Positions 1 to 5,149 of a stretch of DNA of 7,646 nucleotides are shown piece after piece (position 1 is the stretch's first letter; each line of letters starts with the position of its first letter). The stretch is taken from positions 1-7,646 of the forward strand of contig JAKLHH010000334.1 in assembly GCA_022710245.1 (NCBI GenBank). The letters run 5' to 3'. Below the pieces are notes generated by a model that was not told where the DNA came from, did no database searches, and saw nothing but the letters and a program-made list of their open reading frames with translations. Source of the DNA: Myxococcota bacterium. Lineage in GTDB: Bacteria > Myxococcota > Polyangia > GCA-2747355 > JAKLHH01. The translations under genes and the position numbers were made by a program.

Positions 1-2
1 CG

Positions 3-431
3 GGCAACTGGGACGCCTTCCTGATCAGCTACGACACGACCGGCGCCCTCGACTTCGCCAAGTCACTCGGAGGAACCGACGAGGAGTACGGGACGGGCAT
101 CGCCGTGGACGGGGCGGGGAACCTCTACATGGTCGGCGCGTTCTGCGCCTACAGCCCCTGCATCACGGACCTCGGCTCCGGGCCCTTCCCCGGCTTCGCC
201 CTCGACCTCTTCGTGGTGAGCTTCACCGCGAACGGGCAGCCGCGCTACCTGACGCAGCTGCAGAACGGCACCACGCAGAGCGGCGTCTACCGGATGGTCA
301 CCGCGGTCGCGGTCGACCCGGCCGGCAACACCTTCCTCACCGGGCGCTTCGGGGGGAGCATCGACTTCGGGGCAGCGGTGCTGACCAGCGCGGGCTACGA
401 CGACGCGTTCCTGGTCAAGCGCGGGCCGTGA
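3..431 (+). CDS. SBBP-type beta-propeller repeat protein, C-terminal part (5' end outside window)
   Basis: The reading frame is open from the left edge to a TGA at 429-431, giving 142 visible residues. Two propeller-repeat cores are visible, AVDGAGNLYMVGAF near residue 34 and AVDPAGNTFLTGRF near residue 103, so one repeat is about 69 residues. Each is accompanied by a DAFL(I/V)-type strand (DAFLISY near residue 4, DAFLVKR near 135) and the last has the SIDFG strand. This AVDxAGN...TGxF...DFG...DAF pattern is characteristic of SBBP (seven-bladed beta-propeller-like) repeats, which occur in large secreted or surface proteins of myxobacteria and other environmental bacteria. Their ligands are generally unknown. 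The protein stops just after a complete strand, so the C-terminus looks natural, and it carries no sorting tail. An internal ATG at 105 lies inside a repeat and is not the start. The last 37 bases overlap the methyltransferase gene on the other strand. Confidence 0.85.
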   Translation, partial: GNWDAFLISYDTTGALDFAKSLGGTDEEYGTGIAVDGAGNLYMVGAFCAYSPCITDLGSGPFPGFALDLFVVSFTANGQPRYLTQLQNGTTQSGVYRMVTAVAVDPAGNTFLTGRFGGSIDFGAAVLTSAGYDDAFLVKRGP

Positions 432-1114
432 CTCTCACCTGGCTCCCCCACCCGCACCAGCGCGAAGCCGTCGTGGCCCTTCACCCCGACCGTCTGGATC
501 ACGGTGATGGTCACCCGCGGCTCTGCTGCCGCCGCCTCCAGGAAGCGGCGCACGCCGAGCACGCTCGCGTCGGTGCTCTGCGGATCGGCGACCGCGCCGC
601 CGCGCACCACGTTGTCGACGACGATCAGCGAGCCCCGGCGGGAGAGGCGCAGCGCGTGCGCGAAGTAGGAGGGGATGCCTGCCTTGTCGGCGTCGATGAA
701 GATCAGGTCGAAGGGGGGCGCGCCCTCCGCCTCGAGCGCGGCGAGGGAGTCCGCCGCCGACCCCACCCGCAGCAGGGCCAGGTCCGCGAGGCCGGCCCGC
801 CTCAGGCTCTGCCGCGCGACCTCCGCGTGCCGCGGCTCGAGCTCGAGGGTCACCAGGCGGCCGTCCGGGGGCAGCGCGCGACCGAGCCAGATGGCGCTGT
901 AGCCCCCGAGCGTGCCGATCTCCAGCACCCGCCGCGCGCCCACGGACAGCGCGAGGAGCTGCAGGAGCCGGCCCTGCGCGGGCGAGACCTGGATCGCCGG
1001 GAGCCCCGCGGCGGCGCTCGCCTCGAGCGCGCCCTCGAGCGCGTCGTCGGCGAGGGGCAGCACCCCCTCGAGGTAGCGGTCGACGGCCTCCCAGGTCTCG
1101 CGCTCCGCGGCCAT
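395..1114 (-). CDS. Class I SAM-dependent O-methyltransferase (YrrM/CCoAOMT-like)
   Basis: The 239-residue product has the class I O-methyltransferase fold (Methyltransf_3 / COG4122). This family moves a methyl group from S-adenosylmethionine to a hydroxyl, often catechol-like, using a divalent metal. Visible motifs are the SAM-binding loop LEIGTLGGYSAIWL (residues 64-77), acidic E91 ending strand 2, FDLIFIDADKAGIPSYF (135-151) and IVVDNVVRGG (164-173). D141, D167 and N168 match the family's metal ligands. The family's usual end (DG-A-L) falls at residues 215-221, so about 17 extra residues (223-239) are encoded across the end of the neighbouring SBBP gene. The start at 1114 is preferred because GGAGGGG (1128-1122) lies 7 bases upstream and the ATG follows the dehydrogenase stop by 2 bases, implying an operon and translational coupling. 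The frame is open upstream to 1447, but that part only shadows the dehydrogenase. The substrate cannot be told from sequence; it is cytoplasmic, with no signal peptide. Confidence 0.93.
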   Translation of the reverse strand: MAAERETWEAVDRYLEGVLPLADDALEGALEASAAAGLPAIQVSPAQGRLLQLLALSVGARRVLEIGTLGGYSAIWLGRALPPDGRLVTLELEPRHAEVARQSLRRAGLADLALLRVGSAADSLAALEAEGAPPFDLIFIDADKAGIPSYFAHALRLSRRGSLIVVDNVVRGGAVADPQSTDASVLGVRRFLEAAAAEPRVTITVIQTVGVKGHDGFALVRVGEPGESHGPRLTRNASS

Positions 1115-1116
1115 GG

Positions 1117-1956
1117 CTAGGCCCCTCCGGTGAGGCGCTCGCAGGCGCTCCAGAGCCGCTCCTCGACGGCCTCGTCGCGGAACTGACAGCGCGCCTCCTT
1201 GCGCAGCTCGAAGAAGCGGCCGCTCTGACCCGAGACCTCGTCGGAGCTCGCCAGCCAGACGGCGGTGTCCGCGCCCTGCGCGAGCGAGCGGCCGTGGAGG
1301 AGCCCGACCACCCGGAGCAGCAGCCGGACCGGCGCGGAGGTGTCGCGGTAGAGGCCGGTCATGACCAGGCCCGGCGCCATGGCGTTCGCGGTCACGCCGC
1401 TGCCCTCGAGCCGCCGCGCGAGCGCCCAGGTGAGGAGGCGGTTGCACGCCTTCGACTGCCGGTAGGCCCTGGTCGAGTCGTAGCGGCGGCGCTCGAACTG
1501 CAGGTCGGTGAGGTCGAGATCGCCGGCGAAGGTCGAGGCGACGTTGACGATCCGCGCGGGGGCGCTCGCCTTCAGGAGTCCCTGGAGCTCGCGGGTCAGC
1601 AGGTGATAGCCGAGCACGTTGGTGGCGAGCACGCGCTCGATCCCGTCCTCGGTCACCTCGCGGCGCCGGAGGTGCACGCCCGCGTTGTTGACGAGCACGT
1701 CGAGCCGCGGGTGCGCCGCGCGGAGCTCGCGCGCCAGGTCGCGGATCGAGCGCTGGCTGGAGAGGTCGACCCTCAGCACCGAGAGGCGCTTCGAGCCGGT
1801 GCGGTGTGCGAGGTCCGCCCGCGCGGCCTCGCCGCGCGCCAGGTCGCGGCAGGCGAGCAGCACCGTCGCGCCGGCTGCGGCGAGCTGCGCGGCGATCTCT
1901 TTGCCGATCCCCGAGGTGGGCCCGGTGACCAGCGCGACCTTCTCTCTCATCTCCAT
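1117..1956 (-). CDS. Short-chain dehydrogenase/reductase, retinol-dehydrogenase-like
   Basis: The 279-residue protein is a classical NAD(P)-dependent short-chain dehydrogenase/reductase that would interconvert an alcohol and a carbonyl group. The dinucleotide-binding loop TGPTSGIG is at residues 11-18, NNAG at 90-93, the catalytic tetrad is N113, S141, Y165 and K169 (YRQSK), and the PG after strand 6 is P195-G196. The segment LLACRDLARGEAA (33-45) and the overall layout resemble the retinol dehydrogenase 11-14 / WWOX-type branch. An Arg at position 37, after strand 2, suggests NADPH preference (inference). The ATG at 1956 has GAGGAG (1967-1962) five bases upstream; an alternative ATG two codons later (1950) would lose little. 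It is the first gene of a two-gene operon with the O-methyltransferase. Oxidoreduction plus methylation of one hydroxylated metabolite is plausible but unproven. Confidence 0.94.
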   Translation of the reverse strand: MEMREKVALVTGPTSGIGKEIAAQLAAAGATVLLACRDLARGEAARADLAHRTGSKRLSVLRVDLSSQRSIRDLARELRAAHPRLDVLVNNAGVHLRRREVTEDGIERVLATNVLGYHLLTRELQGLLKASAPARIVNVASTFAGDLDLTDLQFERRRYDSTRAYRQSKACNRLLTWALARRLEGSGVTANAMAPGLVMTGLYRDTSAPVRLLLRVVGLLHGRSLAQGADTAVWLASSDEVSGQSGRFFELRKEARCQFRDEAVEERLWSACERLTGGA

Positions 1957-1979
1957 GGCAGCTCCTCGCTCAGGCGCTG

Positions 1980-2008
1980 ATCCTAGCAGAGCCTGCCCGC
2001 GCTGCCGA
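1980..2008 (-). promoter_or_regulatory. Predicted promoter of the dehydrogenase-methyltransferase operon
   Basis: Read on the minus strand, TCGGCA (2008-2003) is followed by a 17-base spacer and TAGGAT (1985-1980). An extended TG lies at 1988-1987, giving TGCTAGGAT. The -35 box matches TTGACA at four of six positions. The -10 box ends 24 bases before the ATG at 1956, leaving room for a short leader that contains the GAGGAG ribosome site. The same TGCTAnnnT form occurs before two other genes in the window. Prediction from sequence only. Confidence 0.5.
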
Positions 2009-2022
2009 CCCGGACCCGGCGG

Positions 2023-2051
2023 TCCACCGGGGCGGGTGCTCGTGCTAGAGT
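2023..2051 (+). promoter_or_regulatory. Predicted promoter of the hybrid histidine kinase gene
   Basis: TGCTAGAGT at 2043-2051 is an extended -10-like element (TG at 2043-2044, TAGAGT at 2046-2051) whose end lies 27 bases before the ATG at 2078. A -35 at 17-base spacing (TCCACC, 2023-2028) is weak, with three of six matches, so the extended TG may compensate. It sits back to back with the dehydrogenase promoter, so one activator or repressor could act on both; no clear operator palindrome is visible. Confidence 0.45.
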
Positions 2052-2077
2052 CGGTGGGGAAGGTCTCGAGCAGGACG

Positions 2078-4534
2078 ATGACGCGAGCAGCAGACGACGC
2101 GGTCAGTCAACGCGACATGGAGCAGGTCGCCGCCTTCGCCGCGGCCTGCCTGCAGCTCCCCTCCGAGAGGGAGGTCTACCCGCGGCTCGGAGACGCGCTG
2201 CACGAGGTGATCGGCGACGAGGCCATCATCAACGTCAGCAACTACGAGGCCGAGGGCTTCCGGGCGCAGGTGATCCTCGGGCTGGGCCCGCTGCTGGAGC
2301 GCGTCCTCGCGCTCCTCGGCAAGCACCCGCGGGAGCTCGACGGCGACTACCCCGCGGAGGTCAAGCGGGCGATGGCGAGCGGGCGGCTGACCCGGATCGA
2401 GGGCGGGGTGGTGGCGCTGGCCGGCGAGGTCATCGCGCCCGGCATCTGCCGCCAGGCCGCCGCGCTCTTCGGGCTGCACGACGTCTTCGTCGTCGGCTTC
2501 GGCACCGAGCGCTTCGTCGGCGGGGTCTCCATCATCACCCGACGGCCCGGCATGGTGCTCCGGGGGGCCACCATCGAGGCGCTGGCGCGGGTGGCGGCCG
2601 TCGTCATCGAGCGCAAGCGGGTGGAACAGACGCTGCAGGCGAGCGAGGCTGAGCTCCGTCTCCTCGTCGGCGAGTCCCCCGACCCGATCTTCACCTTCGG
2701 CCCGGACCGGCGCTACCGCTACGCCAACCGGGCCTTCGCCGAGGGGGTCGGGCGGTCGCCCGCGGAGATCGTCGGCCGGACGATCGCCGACGTCTTCGGT
2801 GCCGAGGAGGCCAGCCACCGGGAGCCCGCGCTGCTCCGGGTGCTGTCAACGGGGGTCGAGGAGGTGATCGAGGTCCGCGTCCCGCGGCCGGACGGGGATC
2901 GGTACTACGTCACGACCATCACCCCGCTCAGGGACGCGCAGGGCCAGGTGACCATGGCCCTCTGCTCCTCGAAGGAGATCACCCGCCGGAAGCGGGCCGA
3001 GGAGGCGCTGCGCGAGAGCGAGGAGCGCTACCGCTCGTTCGTCGAGCAGGCGCGCGAGGGTATCTACCAGACCACGCCCGACGGCCGCTACCTCAGCGCC
3101 AACCCCGCCCTGGCCAGGATGTTCGGCTACGCGTCGCCGGAGGAGCTGGTGGCGCAGGTCACGGACCTGGCCACCCAGATCTACGTCCGCGCCGAGGACC
3201 GCGAGCACCTGACCGCGGCGCTGATCGACCCGGGGCACGTCGAGGGCTTCGAGGCGGAGGTGCGGCGACGGGACGGCACGACCTTCTGGATCTCCATCAA
3301 CGCCCACGCGGTGCGAGACGCGGAGGGGAGGCTGCTGCGCTTCGAGGCGACCCACACGGACATCAGCGAGCGCAAGCGCGCCGAGGAGGAGCGCGCGCGG
3401 CTGCAAGCGGAGCTCTTCCAGGCCCAGAAGCTGGAGGCGATCGGCACGCTGGCCGGAGGGGTCGCGCATGACTTCAACAACATCCTGGGCGGCATCCTGG
3501 GACGCCTCTCGCTGCTCAGGCTCGACCTCGGCGAGGAGAGCCCGCACCAGGGCGAGCTGCAGGAGATGATGGCGCTCGTCGAGCGCGGCGCGGACCTGGC
3601 GCGGCAGCTCCTCGGCTTCGCGCGCCGGGGGAAGTACGACGCGCGGCCGCTGGATCTCGCGCGGGTGGTGGAGAAGACCAGCGCGATGTTCGGTCGCACG
3701 CGGCGGGACATCACCATCCAGCTCGACCTCGCGCCGGAGCTCCCGGCGGTGGTGATGGACCACACCCAGCTCGAGCAGGTGCTGCTGAACCTCTTCCTCA
3801 ACGCGGGGCAGGCGATGCAGGACGGCGGCCGGCTCCTGCTGCGCGCCGCGCCCGTCCGGCTGAGCGACGCGGAGACCGTGCTCCACGGCCTCGCGGTGCG
3901 GCCCTTCGTCCGCCTCGTCGTGGCGGACACCGGCGTCGGGATGGACGCCGCGACGCGCGCGCGGATCTTCGAGCCCTTCTTCACCACCAAGGCGCCCGGG
4001 CAGGGGACGGGGCTCGGGCTCGCCTCCGCCTACGGGATCCTCAAGCACCACGGCGGCCTGATCGAGGTGGACAGCGAGCCGGGGGCAGGCACCACCTTCA
4101 CGCTCCTCCTCCCGGCGTGCGAGCAGCGGCCGGCCGGAGAGCCGCCGCCGGCGCGGGCGGCGCTGGAGCAGGGCCGGGGCACGGTCCTGATCGTCGACGA
4201 CGAGGAGCAGATGGTGCGCCTCTGCGAGCGGATGCTGGCGCGGATGGGCTACCAGGTCCTCACCGCGGCCGGTGGCGCCGAGGCGATCGAGCTGGTGCGG
4301 GCGCACGAGGCGCGGATCTCGCTCGTCATCCTCGATCTGATCATGCCGGGGATGAGCGGCGCGAGGACCTACGAGGCGGTGCGCGAGCTCGCGCCGGGCG
4401 TCAAGGTGCTGCTCTGCAGCGGCTACAGCCTCGACGGCCAGGCTCAGGAGCTGCTGGACCGCGGCTGCCAGGGGTTCATCCAGAAGCCCTTCTCGGCCTC
4501 GGCGCTCTCGGCCAAGCTGCGCGAGCTCCTCTGA
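2078..4534 (+). CDS. Cytoplasmic hybrid sensor histidine kinase: GAF-PAS-PAS-HisKA-HATPase-REC
   Basis: The 818-residue protein has no signal peptide or membrane segment, so it should sense an internal cue. Domains in order are a GAF-like sensor (about 20-180) ending in a helical linker (ERKRVEQTLQASEAEL), PAS 1 (about 190-310), PAS 2 (about 315-440, beginning ESEERYRSFVEQ and ending DISERKRAEEE), the dimerisation/phosphoacceptor domain (about 448-530), the ATPase domain and a receiver (about 702-818). The phosphoacceptor is H464 in GGVAHDFNN, the DFNN-type H-box. The ATPase has N575 (N box), DTGVGM at 617-622 (G1) and GTGLGL at 643-648 (G2). The receiver has D707/D708, phosphoacceptor D753 (ILDLIMPGMSG) and K803 (QKPF), so both halves look active. 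The frame is open much further upstream (to 1619) but that part is antisense to the dehydrogenase. ATG 2078 is chosen because it begins the conserved part, follows AGGA (weakly, spacing 2) and lies just past the predicted promoter. In-frame GTG codons at 2042 and 2054 are alternatives. No partner response regulator gene is in view. Confidence 0.93.
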   Translation: MTRAADDAVSQRDMEQVAAFAAACLQLPSEREVYPRLGDALHEVIGDEAIINVSNYEAEGFRAQVILGLGPLLERVLALLGKHPRELDGDYPAEVKRAMASGRLTRIEGGVVALAGEVIAPGICRQAAALFGLHDVFVVGFGTERFVGGVSIITRRPGMVLRGATIEALARVAAVVIERKRVEQTLQASEAELRLLVGESPDPIFTFGPDRRYRYANRAFAEGVGRSPAEIVGRTIADVFGAEEASHREPALLRVLSTGVEEVIEVRVPRPDGDRYYVTTITPLRDAQGQVTMALCSSKEITRRKRAEEALRESEERYRSFVEQAREGIYQTTPDGRYLSANPALARMFGYASPEELVAQVTDLATQIYVRAEDREHLTAALIDPGHVEGFEAEVRRRDGTTFWISINAHAVRDAEGRLLRFEATHTDISERKRAEEERARLQAELFQAQKLEAIGTLAGGVAHDFNNILGGILGRLSLLRLDLGEESPHQGELQEMMALVERGADLARQLLGFARRGKYDARPLDLARVVEKTSAMFGRTRRDITIQLDLAPELPAVVMDHTQLEQVLLNLFLNAGQAMQDGGRLLLRAAPVRLSDAETVLHGLAVRPFVRLVVADTGVGMDAATRARIFEPFFTTKAPGQGTGLGLASAYGILKHHGGLIEVDSEPGAGTTFTLLLPACEQRPAGEPPPARAALEQGRGTVLIVDDEEQMVRLCERMLARMGYQVLTAAGGAEAIELVRAHEARISLVILDLIMPGMSGARTYEAVRELAPGVKVLLCSGYSLDGQAQELLDRGCQGFIQKPFSASALSAKLRELL

Positions 4535-4563
4535 AGGCCGCGTGAGCTCCTCAGGCGCCGAGC

Positions 4564-4593
4564 TTGAGCGTGCGCGTCCGACGCTGCTACGCT
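4564..4593 (+). promoter_or_regulatory. Predicted promoter of the L12-like / zinc-ribbon gene
   Basis: TTGAGC (4564-4569) is separated by 18 bases from TACGCT (4588-4593), which is preceded by an extended TG at 4585-4586 (TGCTACGCT). The -10 box ends 27 bases before ATG 4620, the same distance as for the kinase gene. It implies that this gene is transcribed independently of the kinase 85 bases upstream, and it argues against a start further upstream at 4542. Sequence prediction only. Confidence 0.5.
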
Positions 4594-4619
4594 GGTCGCT
4601 CCCGGAGGGTGGAGGTCCC

Positions 4620-5096
4620 ATGCGCCCCGAGCTGCTCGACGAGCTCCGCGGACTCATCGCGCGACGACAGAAGATCAACGCCATCAAGCGCTGCCGGGAG
4701 GAGACCGGCTGCGGTTTGAAGCAGGCCAAGGACGCGGTGGACGCGATCGAGCAGGGGCAGGTGCCCGCCCTCCCGGAGCCAGCTCCGACGCTGGCGCCCG
4801 GTCTCTCGCCCGCGGCGCTGCAGGAGCTCCGGCAGCTCGCCGAGCAGGGCGAGACGGTGGAGGCGATCCGCATGCTGCGCGCGGCGACGGGCTGGGGTCT
4901 GAAGGAGGCGCACGACGTGGTGGAGGCGCTGCGCCGAGGGCGGCCGGTGCCGCAGCTCGAGGGAGCGCTCGCCGCGAGCCTGCCGGCGCGTTGCCCCGGC
5001 TGCGGGGCGCTCCTCGGCCCCTCGACGGTCCGCTGGCTCTCCGCGGCGGCGGGCGAGTGCCTCTACTGCGGCGGGGTGATCAAGACGGGCGGCTGA
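4620..5096 (+). CDS. Small protein with two ribosomal L7/L12 C-terminal-domain-like motifs and a C-terminal zinc ribbon
   Basis: The 158-residue protein has two copies of a helix-turn-helix-like unit. Unit 1, about residues 14-46, contains INAIKRCREETGCGLKQAKD; unit 2, about 75-107, contains VEAIRMLRAATGWGLKEAHD. Each resembles the core of the ribosomal protein L7/L12 C-terminal domain (AIKxxRExTGxGLKEAKDxV), the surface that contacts translation factors in true L12. Only about 30 of the roughly 70 residues of that domain are present per unit, and there is no L12 N-terminal dimerisation domain, so this is not the ribosomal protein itself. A Pro-rich linker (about 49-63) joins the units. Residues 125-150 form a zinc ribbon, C125-P-G-C128, 18 residues, then C147-L-Y-C150. 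No signal peptide or membrane helix is seen, so it should be cytoplasmic. ATG 4620 has two candidate ribosome sites (GGAGGG 4604-4609, GGAGG 4611-4615). Function is unknown; protein-protein binding or a ribosome-linked role is only an inference. Confidence 0.85.
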   Translation: MRPELLDELRGLIARRQKINAIKRCREETGCGLKQAKDAVDAIEQGQVPALPEPAPTLAPGLSPAALQELRQLAEQGETVEAIRMLRAATGWGLKEAHDVVEALRRGRPVPQLEGALAASLPARCPGCGALLGPSTVRWLSAAAGECLYCGGVIKTGG

Positions 5097-5149
5097 TCCG
5101 TCGAGCGGCGGCGGCCGGGTGTCTTCACCGGGGGGCTGATCAGTCGAGC
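5091..5149. repeat. Direct repeat, 16 bases, 15 identical, spanning the stop codons of two convergent genes
   Basis: GGCTGATCCGTCGAGC at 5091-5106 recurs as GGCTGATCAGTCGAGC at 5134-5149 in the same orientation, with one mismatch and a 43-base period. The first copy contains the TGA stop (5094-5096) of the plus-strand L12-like gene. The second contains the complement of the TGA stop (5140-5142) of the minus-strand lipoprotein gene. The bases between the copies are not similar beyond the 16. A weak hairpin (GGTG-TCTT-CACC, 5118-5129, extended by two G-C pairs after a bulge) lies between them but has no T tract. Confidence 0.6.

Noticed and set aside
428..1120. Plus-strand open frame antisense to the methyltransferase
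   Set aside because: His/Arg/Glu-rich translation without motifs, whereas the minus strand has complete SAM-binding and metal-binding residues.
1619..2077. Upstream extension of the kinase reading frame
   Set aside because: It is Arg/Ser/Ala-rich, antisense to the dehydrogenase, and lies before the predicted promoter; nothing kinase-like appears before about 2078.
2045..2818. Minus-strand frame opposite the kinase N-terminus
   Set aside because: No motif and typical antisense composition. The plus strand carries the GAF and PAS regions there.
4523..4552. GAGCTCCTC direct repeat (4523-4531 and 4544-4552) around the kinase stop as a possible terminator
   Set aside because: GAGCTC copies could pair, but the loop is 15 bases, the stem is only 6 and no T tract follows. 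GAGCTC is a common word in this GC-rich sequence.
2846..4873. Long minus-strand open frame antisense to the kinase and L12-like genes
   Set aside because: The translation is Arg/Glu/Leu/His/Ala-rich with no family motif. It is the expected shadow of high-GC coding on the plus strand, which has complete domains.
5115..5131. Hairpin between the convergent L12-like and lipoprotein genes as an intrinsic terminator
   Set aside because: The stem is only four pairs plus two after a bulge, and there is no T tract on either strand, so it is not annotated as a terminator.
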